64,000 nt of DNA from Bacillus solitudinis (lineage in GTDB: Bacteria; Bacillota; Bacilli; Bacillales; Bacillaceae_D), in assembly GCF_002797395.1 (NCBI RefSeq), contig NZ_KZ454943.1, positions 797,325 through 861,324 of the forward strand, in the 5' to 3' direction. Positions 17,960 through 26,100 of this stretch are shown piece by piece. A model generated the notes under the pieces. It was not told the DNA's origin. It ran no database searches and saw only the letters and a list, made by a program, of their open reading frames with translations. Both the position numbers and the translations under genes were made by a program. Each line of letters begins with the position of its first letter. Within the stretch, counting starts at the first letter, position 1.

Positions 17960-18553
17960 TTACTGTATTGTTTGTTTCAAGTCTTTAATGAATTCCTCTT
18001 GATTGGACTTTAAGCCATCATATTTTCGAATGACCTTTCCTTCAGGATTAACTAAGAAAAAACTTGTACTATGAAGAAAATCATCATCCTCTTCAACATA
18101 TTGGACTGGAGATTTAAAAGCGTCCATCGCAAAGGTCGCTATCTCATCGCTTGTATAGCCTGTTAAAAAGTTCCAAGAATCAAAATCAGCTCCAATATTC
18201 GTACCATAAGCTTTTAATAAATCTGGCGTATCACGCTCAGGGTCAATTGTAAACGTAACAAACTGCAAATCAACATCTTCTTCAATCATTGAGTGTTGCA
18301 GGTTTCTCATATTCGGTATCATCGTCGGACAAACGGATGGACAATTCGTAAAAATCATTGTCGCTAGCCAATATTCCCCCGCTAATTGGGCTGTTCCAAA
18401 CGGTTCGTTGTCTTGATTAATAAATTGAAATTCAGGTACAACCATATCTGCCTTAGATATATCAAACGCTTCGGATTTACTATTACCGGCTTCATATATC
18501 CATCCACATCCTGCTAAAAGTACTACCGTGAATAAGGTAATGATAATTTTCAT
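17960..18553 (-). CDS. SCO1/SenC family copper chaperone lipoprotein
   Basis: Membrane-anchored thioredoxin-fold protein that delivers copper to, or reduces, the CuA site of cytochrome c oxidase subunit II outside the membrane. 197 aa. Lipobox LLAGC with Cys16; copper ligands Cys71 and Cys75 in NCPSVCPTM and His161 in DFLHST are all present. It sits between ctaG and the candidate selenoprotein, spaced 22 and 17 bp, forming a three-gene operon. It corresponds to the YpmQ/SCO group of Bacillus. Confidence 0.93.
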   Translation of the reverse strand: MKIIITLFTVVLLAGCGWIYEAGNSKSEAFDISKADMVVPEFQFINQDNEPFGTAQLAGEYWLATMIFTNCPSVCPTMIPNMRNLQHSMIEEDVDLQFVTFTIDPERDTPDLLKAYGTNIGADFDSWNFLTGYTSDEIATFAMDAFKSPVQYVEEDDDFLHSTSFFLVNPEGKVIRKYDGLKSNQEEFIKDLKQTIQ

Positions 18554-18575
18554 GTACTTAATCCTTTCTCTATTC

Positions 18576-19490
18576 TTATTTCATCGTCGGAATATCACTA
18601 ATTGTTAACACACCATCTTGCTGTTTCTCTTTGGATAACCATTGCTTAAAAACATAGCCAATTGTAAATCCATATGCCAATTCTTGCATTATTTTCATCA
18701 ATACACCAGCAAGTTGCTGATCCATTCTTGTTTCAAGAAAGATAAATGAATCAGGACCATTGAATAATGATAGTGGCACCGTAGCCCCTGCTGGTAAACA
18801 AAAGGACATCACTGTTGCCCAGACAGATGGATTCGTGTACGTTTCATATAAAGGTTGTCCAGCAAAAATAATCAAAGCACAAGCTGGAGTAATTAAAATT
18901 CCATTGGCAAAAATATAACCAATTCGTCGTAAATCAGATAGCTGTACTTTATTTGGGATTGGTGCAAGCATAAACCACCACATCATGATTGAAGTAACAA
19001 ATAAGAAATATTGATACAAGCTATGCAAGACAGCTGATTGCATGAGCGTATCAAAGACAAATGGAACATGATAAACTGAAAAGAGACCATTAAATAAGAA
19101 CAATGCCATAATCGGATTCCAAACAATTTTTGTTATTCTTGCTGAAAATGGTGAATGAAAGCGGCGAATCCCTGCCTCATATACCCATTTAGGAATTCCG
19201 AGTAGAAGTAGCGGTGTGGCTACGATATATGAAAAAACCATTTGTGTCATATGAAACGTAATCATAAGATGCCCTGCTACATATAATGGACTACCCCACC
19301 CTAAATATAAAGCAAAGAGACCTAACAAGAAGTACACTTTTTGACGTAACTTTACTGGCTGAGATCCGCTAAAACTTTTACGCAACTTTGTAATAACATA
19401 AAAATAAAGCACGCCAATCAAGACGAGCGGAACAATAAGCTCAGGGGTCCATAACGTTCGAAAGCCAAAACTAGAAAACAATGACTCCAT
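18576..19490 (-). CDS. ctaG: Cytochrome c oxidase assembly factor CtaG
   Basis: Polytopic membrane protein of the Caa3_CtaG family, 304 aa, with about seven hydrophobic segments. It is needed for assembly of the caa3-type cytochrome c oxidase in Bacillus, probably in copper delivery. Start ATG at 19490 has a strong AGGAGGTAG site. First gene of the operon with SCO1 and the UxxC lipoprotein. The cta structural genes are not in the window. Confidence 0.92.
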   Translation of the reverse strand: MESLFSSFGFRTLWTPELIVPLVLIGVLYFYVITKLRKSFSGSQPVKLRQKVYFLLGLFALYLGWGSPLYVAGHLMITFHMTQMVFSYIVATPLLLLGIPKWVYEAGIRRFHSPFSARITKIVWNPIMALFLFNGLFSVYHVPFVFDTLMQSAVLHSLYQYFLFVTSIMMWWFMLAPIPNKVQLSDLRRIGYIFANGILITPACALIIFAGQPLYETYTNPSVWATVMSFCLPAGATVPLSLFNGPDSFIFLETRMDQQLAGVLMKIMQELAYGFTIGYVFKQWLSKEKQQDGVLTISDIPTMK

Positions 19491-19614
19491 TTCACTACCT
19501 CCTTATTACATGAAAGTTACTTTTACTATACCATATCTAAGAAGAGGTTCGAGGTGTCCGAATAAGGACATTTTGTTACCTATTATCGATAAACGAATGA
19601 AAGGTTGATTACAT

Positions 19615-20424
19615 ATGAAAAAACATTTAATTGCTCTTGATTTAGATGGAACATTATTAACTGATAATAAAACGATATCAGACCGTACAAAAAAGACGAT
19701 TGCAAAAGCACGTGCAGCCGGCCACATTGTTGTAATTTCAACAGGCCGCCCTTACCGTGCTAGTTTAGCGTATTATCAGGAACTTAATCTGAATACAGCA
19801 ATTGTTAATTTCAATGGGGCTTTTGTGCATCACCCATTTGATAATAATTTTGAAACCTCTCATTCTCCACTTAATTTACAGATAGCTAAAAATGTTATTA
19901 AAGCCTGCGAAGCTTTCAATGTTAGCAATATCATGGTGGAAGTTATTGATGACTTTTATTTAAGGCATTTTGATGAAGTATTTATCGAAACGTTTACAGC
20001 TGGACAAAATCCTGTCGAGCATGGAAATCTTCTTCATATTCTAAAAGATGATCCTACTTGCTTACTGATTCACCCACTAGACCATCATGTAAATGAACTA
20101 AGACAGCTTCTAGTTGATGCCCATGCTACTGTTATTGACCAACGTGTTTGGGGCGCCCCTTGGAATGTGATTGAAATTGTCAAAGCAGGAATGAACAAAG
20201 CCATAGGATTAAAGCGTATTGCTGATTATTATGGCATCCCCCGTGAACGGATTATAGCATTTGGAGATGAAGACAATGATTTTGAAATGATTGAATTCGC
20301 AGGACAAGGAGTCGCTATGGGGAATGGTATACCCGCATTAAAGACATTAGCCAATGCGATTACAAAAACAAATGAAGAAGACGGGATTTCACTGTTTTTA
20401 GAAGATGCTTTAAATTTATCGTAA
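19615..20424 (+). CDS. Cof-type HAD-IIB family phosphatase (YitU-like)
   Basis: 269-aa HAD-superfamily hydrolase of the Cof subfamily, likely acting on phosphosugars, nucleotides or cofactors such as FMN precursors; the substrate is not deducible. Motif I DLDGTLLTD has nucleophile Asp and acid/base Asp at residues 9 and 11. Motif II is STGRP, motif III the Lys in VKAGMNKAIGLK, motif IV GDEDNDFEM. The start ATG at 19615 has AAAGG 8 nt upstream. It resembles B. subtilis YitU. The two small genes downstream may belong to the same transcript, which ends at 20935. Confidence 0.88.
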   Translation: MKKHLIALDLDGTLLTDNKTISDRTKKTIAKARAAGHIVVISTGRPYRASLAYYQELNLNTAIVNFNGAFVHHPFDNNFETSHSPLNLQIAKNVIKACEAFNVSNIMVEVIDDFYLRHFDEVFIETFTAGQNPVEHGNLLHILKDDPTCLLIHPLDHHVNELRQLLVDAHATVIDQRVWGAPWNVIEIVKAGMNKAIGLKRIADYYGIPRERIIAFGDEDNDFEMIEFAGQGVAMGNGIPALKTLANAITKTNEEDGISLFLEDALNLS

Positions 20425-20501
20425 TAGAGATTGTTGGATAAAACGATGAAACTTGGACATCTTAATTCTGTATGTTACTTACGAACAAAGAGGTGTTTAA
20501 G

Positions 20502-20651
20502 ATGGGTAAACAATCGCGCGCGATCGAAGAAGGCAAAGCTGCTGTTCAACCGCAAGGCGAAACGGAAATGCCAGAAGGATCAAATGTAGAAGAACGTTCC
20601 ATGGACCAAGTGAATCGTATGAAAGAGAAAAAGCAACGAGGTCACCACTAA
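20502..20651 (+). CDS. Small hydrophilic protein, 49 aa
   Basis: Short gene starting ATG at 20502, with AAAGAGGTG 6 nt upstream, translating to MGKQSRAIEEGKAAV and ending KKQRGHH. It is charged, without hydrophobic segments, and its start and site are convincing. Its TAA overlaps the ATG of the next gene by one base (TAATG), so the two are translationally coupled. Family not recognised; small basic spore or stress proteins of Bacillus look similar. Confidence 0.65.
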   Translation: MGKQSRAIEEGKAAVQPQGETEMPEGSNVEERSMDQVNRMKEKKQRGHH

Positions 20652-20878
20652 TGGAAAATGAACTGTACCAACAAGCTCGAGAAGCAGTCGCTCGTGCGGA
20701 GTTACTTTCCCTAGCTGCCGAAACAGACATTCAACGGCAAGCTGTTCAAAAAGAAATTCAACGTGCACGACACGCCTTACAATCAGCATTTGCCAAATCT
20801 AGTCCTGCTGAGCAAGATCAACTAGCCATGATGGAGGATCATCTTCATTCAATTGGAGAGAATGATTCTTATTTTTAG
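20651..20878 (+). CDS. Small helical protein, possibly DUF3813 family
   Basis: 75 aa, rich in Ala, Glu and Gln, predicted mostly helical: MENELYQQAREAVARAELLS followed by a second helix. The pattern, and the position downstream of a YitU-like HAD phosphatase, suggest the DUF3813 family of Bacillaceae, recalled rather than verified. Start coupled to the 49-aa gene. A strong terminator follows 15 bp after the stop. Confidence 0.65.
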   Translation: MENELYQQAREAVARAELLSLAAETDIQRQAVQKEIQRARHALQSAFAKSSPAEQDQLAMMEDHLHSIGENDSYF

Positions 20879-20892
20879 AACGGACAATTAGC

Positions 20893-20938
20893 AAGGAATG
20901 AAGCCTAAACCTTAAAGGTTTAGGCTTCATTCCTTTTT
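20893..20938 (+). terminator. Rho-independent terminator
   Basis: A near-perfect 21-bp inverted repeat (20893-20913 and 20915-20935) with a minimal loop, followed by T residues. Ends the HAD phosphatase transcript. Confidence 0.9.
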
Positions 20939-21024
20939 CCTTATAAACCTACTACTCTCTTTCAGTCTTTTATGTTACCCTATGTTTATTAAAAGGATGT
21001 TAGGTTTATAGGAGGAACGAGGGA

Positions 21025-21480
21025 ATGGTGAATGTTTTTGAGGTAAAAAAGGATGCAGATGAAGCATTACTTTTAAGAATTGCCGACTTGCTTATGGGGC
21101 AGATGGAGCCATTTGCACCTGGAGATTTACATAACCAAGTACTAAAAACGATTAATTTAGCCATCAAAAAAGATTCTCAAGCCTTTATTTATGCTGCTGA
21201 AAAAGACGACCAAATTGTTGGGGCTGCTTTTTTTAATATTGGTATAAGTATTGATAAGGGTGGTTATTATCTTTGGTTGAATGATTTATTCGTTCATAAA
21301 GAACACCGAAATCAAGGGATTGCCAAAAAAATCCTCCTAAAAATTATCTATTGGGCTGAACAAGAGGATATCAAAGGAATTGAACTTGAAACAGGTATTA
21401 ATAATGAGGCAACCAAGGCATTATACAACTCGCTCGGATTTTATGACATTATTTCAAAACGATATAGTTTTCGATTCTAA
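21025..21480 (+). CDS. GNAT family N-acetyltransferase
   Basis: 151-aa acetyl-CoA-dependent N-acetyltransferase. The core GNAT motif is seen as LWLNDLFVHKEHRNQGIAKK (about residues 82-101), with the acetyl-CoA pyrophosphate loop (R/Q)xxGxG/A in HRNQGIAKK. The C-terminal segment ALYNSLGFYDI is the usual last motif. Start ATG at 21025 has AGGAGG upstream. Substrate unknown. A terminator follows at 21569-21611. Confidence 0.85.
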   Translation: MVNVFEVKKDADEALLLRIADLLMGQMEPFAPGDLHNQVLKTINLAIKKDSQAFIYAAEKDDQIVGAAFFNIGISIDKGGYYLWLNDLFVHKEHRNQGIAKKILLKIIYWAEQEDIKGIELETGINNEATKALYNSLGFYDIISKRYSFRF

Positions 21481-21568
21481 CTTAAAAGGCTGTCTGTTGA
21501 CTTACGCATTGCTCGTCCAAGGTGTTAAACCTAAAGCTACTAGGTCTTCTGCATTCATTCATTACACT

Positions 21569-21611
21569 AAAGGTATCTCAAAAGGTTAAACACACCTTTG
21601 AGATACCTTTT
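21569..21611 (+). terminator. Rho-independent terminator
   Basis: Arms 21569-21586 and 21594-21610 pair with one bulged A, followed by T residues. It lies about 90 bp after the acetyltransferase stop. The DNA between shows nothing else I can support. Confidence 0.75.
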
Positions 21612-21740
21612 CTCATTAAAAAAATAATGCCTATTTATGCGTAAACTGGGCATTTCGCTTCTTTTTTCTGACTATTCAACATATGATGTAGCAAACCTAA
21701 AAAAGTTTATCGCATGGCAGATAAAGGAGTGAGCCAACTC

Positions 21741-22340
21741 ATGAGGGATGCTTATGTAGAGGTTGAATTTACAGATATTTATATTGAATTAACCAAACCA
21801 GCACTTCATCAGTTCATTAAAAGAATGATGAGTCAAGACTACTCACTTTTCTGGCGATATGATGAAAAAACAATATTTCTGATGATTGAGCTCGATGATT
21901 CAGTCCATGAACTTCCCTTCATCCGAAACAGCGATTTCTTAACACTCGCCGCAGAAAGCTTACACATTTATGACGAGTTACTTGCAAGTTCATTAGAAAA
22001 ACTGCTTCAGCATGAAAAAGGAAATGGCATTGTCAAACGCGCGACCGATGGCCCTCTCTATATCACGTCGTACCAAGCAGGAGACATCGAGTCAATGATT
22101 GAAATTGATGGGAGTGAAAAGGTCATGATGAACCGAAACGGATCAATGATTCAGTACAAGGATGATGGTAAGTCACTTGAGCCTCGCACCATTTTCAATA
22201 TGATGAATTTAGAGATTGATTACGTCTTGATGGAATTGCATGAAGCACTAATAGAATCAGATGATTCCCAAGTTGAGTCACATAAGAAGAAGCTAAAAAG
22301 ACTCTTATCAAGACGCTCACAAGTTGAACAACTTTTATAA
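21741..22340 (+). CDS. Conserved hypothetical protein, 199 aa
   Basis: Soluble protein with no signal peptide or membrane segment, beginning MRDAYVEVEFTDIYIELTKP and ending in a basic helical tail (HKKKLKRLLSRRSQVEQLL). I chose the ATG at 21741 because AAGGAG lies about 10 nt upstream; the frame extends to an earlier start at 21714 that precedes this site. No catalytic motif stands out. Family not recognised. Monocistronic, with a terminator at 22371. Confidence 0.7.
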   Translation: MRDAYVEVEFTDIYIELTKPALHQFIKRMMSQDYSLFWRYDEKTIFLMIELDDSVHELPFIRNSDFLTLAAESLHIYDELLASSLEKLLQHEKGNGIVKRATDGPLYITSYQAGDIESMIEIDGSEKVMMNRNGSMIQYKDDGKSLEPRTIFNMMNLEIDYVLMELHEALIESDDSQVESHKKKLKRLLSRRSQVEQLL

Positions 22341-22370
22341 TTCATCATTCGTCGAAAACGGCGAGAAAAA

Positions 22371-22402
22371 GCAAGCACGGGTAACGATGTGCTTGCATTT
22401 TT
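22371..22402 (+). terminator. Rho-independent terminator
   Basis: Perfect 8-bp stem GCAAGCAC/GTGCTTGC (22371-22378, 22389-22396), extended by A:T pairs and followed by ATTTTTT. Lies between convergent genes; on the minus strand the flanking AAAAA also gives a T-run, so it may serve both. Confidence 0.85.
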
Positions 22403-22419
22403 TCGGGACTAAATTTAAA

Positions 22420-22992
22420 TTAATTTGTTGATAAAGGATAATAAATAAGCATAGAAAACGTACATATCTCTTTCAATTCATTAACATAGCGGTGATGTCC
22501 GTAATCGGCAACAAAATGAATGGCTTGTCCCCGATTAAGTAAATATCTTTCCTCATTAATAAATAGTGTTAACGTTCCTTGCTCTACAATAATGTATTCC
22601 TCGACACCTTTAGTATGAGGCTCTGACAAATGACTGGATCCTGCTTCTAATTGAACTGAAAACAGTTCAAAAGGTTTATCAAATGATTTTAAAAACAAAG
22701 GATAAACTTTAAACGCTTCCTCTTCTTCCGTTATTGGTTCAATCGTCCGCCTATCAACAACAGTTACAGTTGGCTTATCCTCTTCAAGAAAAGCAGTAAA
22801 AGATACATTCATGCCCTTCGCTATTTTCCATAACGTGCTAACAGTTGGATTCGATTCACCACGTTCAATTTGTCCAAGCATCGGTTTGCTAACCCCTGTT
22901 ACTCTCGCCAGTTTATCTAAACTCAGATTCCGCTCAGAACGCAATAGCTTTAATTTTTCTCCAATTAGTTTTGATAATTGATTTTTCTCCAT
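22420..22992 (-). CDS. XRE-type regulator with C-terminal cupin
   Basis: 190-aa transcription factor: an N-terminal helix-turn-helix of the XRE type (about 10-64, with LARVTGVSKPMLGQIERGES) and a C-terminal cupin (about 110-185) that probably senses a small ligand. Proteins of this architecture commonly control neighbouring amino acid exporter genes; it is divergent from azlCD, so it is the likely regulator (inference). I chose the ATG at 22992 because AAGGAG lies 7 nt upstream; the frame extends to 23031. The intergenic DNA (22993-23108) holds a 7-bp direct repeat TGTAACA at 23075-23081 and 23084-23090. Confidence 0.85.
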   Translation of the reverse strand: MEKNQLSKLIGEKLKLLRSERNLSLDKLARVTGVSKPMLGQIERGESNPTVSTLWKIAKGMNVSFTAFLEEDKPTVTVVDRRTIEPITEEEEAFKVYPLFLKSFDKPFELFSVQLEAGSSHLSEPHTKGVEEYIIVEQGTLTLFINEERYLLNRGQAIHFVADYGHHRYVNELKEICTFSMLIYYPLSTN

Positions 22993-23108
22993 AAAATTTC
23001 TCCTTGTCCACACGGAAAACATAACATACAATCGTATAATATAACAAACAAAATAAAAGATGTATTTTTATTATTGTAACATGTGTAACAAATGAAAGGA
23101 CGTTTAAA

Positions 23109-23807
23109 ATGAGTACAACTGTTATTGAACGAAAATCGGAATTTATGCGTGGTGTCTTTGCTGGAGTTAGCATCGCAATAGGTTACCTTCCCGCAGCGCT
23201 TACGTTTGGACTTCTTGCTAAGAGCACAGGGCTTAGTTTTGTTGAAACGGTGGCGATGAGTCTCTTTGTGTTCGCAGGGGCAGCCCAATATATGGCATTA
23301 AATTTAATTGCCCTTGGTACAGGAGCAATTGAGATTATATTCACAACATTTATCGTAAACATCCGTCATCTTTTAATGACTGCCTCCTTAAGTGAACGGG
23401 TCGAAAATGATCATCCTCTAATTAAAGCCTGCTACTCGTTTGGTATTACGGATGAAGTGTTTGCTGTTACAAGCACAAAGGAAGGCACGCTTAAAACAAG
23501 CTTTATTATTGGTGTCGCCACACTCGCATATTCAAGCTGGGTTATTAATACAGGTCTTGGCTATATTGTAGGTTCTGCATTGCCCGAGACATTGCAACAA
23601 AGCATGGCAATTGCCCTATATGCAATGTTCATCGCCCTGTTAATTCCTTCCACAAAAGGTCAGCGTAAGGTATTAATCCTTGCGATTAGTGCAGCCTTTT
23701 TTAACAGCACACTCTCGTTATTTATTCCAAATGGCTGGTCGATTATTTTAGCCACGTTACTCGCTTCTGTTGGTATTGAGTTTATCACTAAGGGGGTTGA
23801 AAAATGA
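23109..23807 (+). CDS. azlC: Branched-chain amino acid exporter large subunit AzlC
   Basis: 232-aa polytopic membrane protein of the AzlC (LIV-E) family, large subunit of a two-component exporter of branched-chain amino acids or analogues such as azaleucine. Characteristic N-terminal GVFAGVSIAIGYLPAALTFG and the FAGAAQYMA motif are present. ATG at 23109 with GAAAGGA upstream. The stop overlaps the azlD start by 4 bp (ATGA), typical for the pair. Confidence 0.9.
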   Translation: MSTTVIERKSEFMRGVFAGVSIAIGYLPAALTFGLLAKSTGLSFVETVAMSLFVFAGAAQYMALNLIALGTGAIEIIFTTFIVNIRHLLMTASLSERVENDHPLIKACYSFGITDEVFAVTSTKEGTLKTSFIIGVATLAYSSWVINTGLGYIVGSALPETLQQSMAIALYAMFIALLIPSTKGQRKVLILAISAAFFNSTLSLFIPNGWSIILATLLASVGIEFITKGVEK

Positions 23808-24109
23808 ATATGACCATCCTGTTCATTATTGCTGGAATGGCACTCGTTACCTACATTCCTCGAATGCTTCCTCTTGTGATGATGAATGCACATAATATTC
23901 CAACTTGGCTACAAGCCATCTTGCGCAATGTCCCTTACGCTGCATTAGGAGCATTAATTTTTCCTGGAGTGCTTTCCGTTCATGAAAATATTTGGTTTGG
24001 GATTATTGGCGGGGGTGTCGCTGTGACCGTAGCCTATCTTGGAGCCAATTTAATTATTGTTGTACTAAGCAGCATCGTCGCTTTAAGCATTTTTTCTTTA
24101 TTCATATGA
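23804..24109 (+). CDS. azlD: Branched-chain amino acid exporter small subunit AzlD
   Basis: 101 aa with three to four hydrophobic segments, the AzlD family partner of AzlC. The N-terminal helix ends in the conserved YIPRMLPL motif. Overlap with azlC implies translational coupling and a 1:1 complex in the membrane. Divergent from the XRE-cupin regulator. Confidence 0.9.
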   Translation: MNMTILFIIAGMALVTYIPRMLPLVMMNAHNIPTWLQAILRNVPYAALGALIFPGVLSVHENIWFGIIGGGVAVTVAYLGANLIIVVLSSIVALSIFSLFI

Positions 24110-24233
24110 AATTGCCAGCACTCAATCGTATAAGCTGATTTTTCAAGTTGATATTTACCATTCATATCTTTTTAGCTTTTTACTCAAACTATACATTGAA
24201 AGTAATCAAAAATTAAAGGAGGGCTTTCTTCCC

Positions 24234-24383
24234 ATGAGTAAAAAGAACAAAAACAATCAAGGCCCGTTTGATGATGTAGAATTTTCACAAGAGCTAGCAG
24301 ATACTAATGACAAAGAAGCCATGGAACGCATGGACGCTGCGGATAGTCGTGCAAATAAAAGACAAAAGAAGAGAAATAAATAA
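24234..24383 (+). CDS. yfhD: YfhD family small protein
   Basis: 49-aa hydrophilic protein with the YfhD signature DDVEFSQELAD (residues 13-23) followed by an alternating acidic/basic helix ending KRQKKRNK. ATG at 24234 has AAAGGAGGG 9 nt upstream. YfhD-like proteins are found in spore formers; the role is unclear. A weak hairpin at about 24408-24430 may terminate it. Confidence 0.75.
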   Translation: MSKKNKNNQGPFDDVEFSQELADTNDKEAMERMDAADSRANKRQKKRNK

Positions 24384-24495
24384 ATAATTAGAAATTAGAG
24401 GTTGTCGTAAGGGTCGGTTTTCGACCTTATGGCACCCTTATTTGTGGTTTGTCCATTTCATGTAAAAGGATACTCTTCATGCCTTACATCAGGTC

Positions 24496-25755
24496 CTATA
24501 ACTTAACGATTGCTACATGTTGTCGTAAATATGCCCAATTTTGCGGGAAAGAAAGATTAATATGCCAATACGTCGCACCATTTAATTGATATAAGTCAAC
24601 CAACCTGTATTTCTCAAGATAACTCCTAATGTCGTCAAACCAAACAATTCTTCCTTCTCTCCCCCTCCAATAATAATAAAAAGGAACCCTAGCATAAGAA
24701 TCGAAATGAATAATTGCTCCTGTTTCAATAGCGATGGTTTGAGCGTCTAGGAGAGACCTTCCTAGAGTAAGATTTGTCCCTAGAGGCCACTCATATCCAT
24801 ATAACGGTAGCCCGATCTGGATTTTCTCTGGAGGAATCACATTGACTGAATACTGGATAACTTGTTCCATCCACCAAAAGGGGGAAACTGGGTCTGGTGG
24901 GCCTCCAGGGTATCCATAATCCATTGTCATCACCCCGATGTAATCAGCAATAGCTCCAATCGCTTCATAGTCGTATCCACCAATAATCGGATTTGTTGGA
25001 ATATCAACTGTTTTGGCATGAACATTTACATGAAGAACCCTCGCTCCAAGTGCTCCCTTTAACTCGTCTAAAAATTGGATAAAGTCTAATCGCTGTGCTG
25101 GGGGGATAAATTCAAAATCAATACTGATACCACCATACCCTTTTTGCTCGACAAAATTCATCATACTTTGTATAAGATTGTTACGATAATTTTCATTTTC
25201 TAGAACCTGACCAATTAATTGCGGGCTAAACTCCCCATCTGCTAAATTTCTTATCATTAGTAAGGGAGTAACGTTACGTTCTAGACTTCGCTGTACAATT
25301 AGATTATCCTCAAGTTCAACATAAGCATAGCCCTTTTCTGTTAATGAATAAGAAACGATTGCTAAGTATGTTAACTGATCTGCTATCTCATCGAATTTTT
25401 CCATTTGAGTGGAGTAAGGCATAATAAATCCCAGAGTTTTCATTATTAACGGTTGCGAAGAGGGAATTAATAATCTTTGTCCAACCAATAAAGGTTCTAG
25501 ATTTATATCTGCATTAGCTGTAATAATTGCTTCAATGGTTGTATTATACTGCCTAGCAAGTAACCATAAGCTCTCTCCCACCTTCACTTGATGGTTCCTA
25601 GGGAGACTGCCCTCATTTGGCACATATAAAGCAAGACCCGGAATCAACAAAGTCGATCTTAATCCATTGACTAATTGTATCGTTTCAATAGGAACCTGAT
25701 ACTGTTGAGAAATATTCCATAACGTATCTCCTGCTTGGACCACATGTACCGTCAT
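24496..25755 (-). CDS. LysM-GH18 spore cortex hydrolase (SleL/YaaH-like)
   Basis: 419 aa. Two N-terminal LysM domains (about 2-45 and 54-98, each with VxxGDTLWNIS or VGESLWLLA) bind peptidoglycan, and a C-terminal GH18 barrel (about 105-419) carries the catalytic glutamate in GGISIDFEFI. This is the SleL/YaaH architecture: N-acetylglucosaminidases that degrade germination-modified spore cortex, lacking a classic signal peptide. I chose the ATG at 25755 since AAAGGATG lies just upstream; the frame extends to 25788. Together with the gerA genes it supports a germination role, though which of several paralogues it is cannot be told. Confidence 0.88.
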   Translation of the reverse strand: MTVHVVQAGDTLWNISQQYQVPIETIQLVNGLRSTLLIPGLALYVPNEGSLPRNHQVKVGESLWLLARQYNTTIEAIITANADINLEPLLVGQRLLIPSSQPLIMKTLGFIMPYSTQMEKFDEIADQLTYLAIVSYSLTEKGYAYVELEDNLIVQRSLERNVTPLLMIRNLADGEFSPQLIGQVLENENYRNNLIQSMMNFVEQKGYGGISIDFEFIPPAQRLDFIQFLDELKGALGARVLHVNVHAKTVDIPTNPIIGGYDYEAIGAIADYIGVMTMDYGYPGGPPDPVSPFWWMEQVIQYSVNVIPPEKIQIGLPLYGYEWPLGTNLTLGRSLLDAQTIAIETGAIIHFDSYARVPFYYYWRGREGRIVWFDDIRSYLEKYRLVDLYQLNGATYWHINLSFPQNWAYLRQHVAIVKL

Positions 25756-25885
25756 GTTTTCACATCCTTTTTTAACATGATATGGCAAAGGTAGAGCGAA
25801 ATATGACTTAGTTCAATTGTTTACTTGTATTTTCTGCGAAAATGAACCAGGAGAATTAAGAGCAAAGTGACTTAAAGACATTAAA

Positions 25886-26059
25886 GAGGGCACTGAAAAA
25901 GGGTGCTTTTCCTTTTTCAATGCCCTCACGAATTTCACCTTTTTTCAATGCCTTGAAGCAATGAGCGGATCCCTTGCTATGTGTGTAACGGTGCGCGACG
26001 TTCGGAGCTATTGCTGCTTCTTTGAGGATCTAATTGGTTTTTACTTTTTCAGTGCACTC
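25886..26059. mobile_element. MITE-like element with 16-bp terminal inverted repeats
   Basis: A 174-bp segment bounded by inverted repeats: left end GAGGGCACTGAAAAAG (25886-25901), right end the complement of GAGTGCACTGAAAAAG (26044-26059), one mismatch. The sequence CTTTTTCAATGCC near the left end occurs twice more inside (25912-25924 and about 25940-25953), so the left 42 bp also fold into a hairpin (25886-25927). The element contains a GC-rich core with GCGCGACG and has no open frame long enough for a transposase. No clear target-site duplication is visible. Confidence 0.55.
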
Positions 26060-26100
26060 GAAAACCAAACATTTTCAGTAACCTCTTCAAGTGGTGATTT

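Noticed and set aside
21380-21589. 69-aa frame overlapping the acetyltransferase end
   Set aside because: Out of frame with the conserved GNAT C-terminus and extends into the terminator.
22965-23288. 107-aa Cys/Lys-rich minus frame across the XRE/azlC intergenic region
   Set aside because: Runs antisense into azlC and has improbable composition; the divergent promoter region is a better explanation.
25886-25927. Simple terminator for the cortex hydrolase or the 243-aa gene
   Set aside because: No T-run follows on either strand and it lies upstream of the hydrolase gene; the matching distal repeat at 26044-26059 suits a MITE-like element better.
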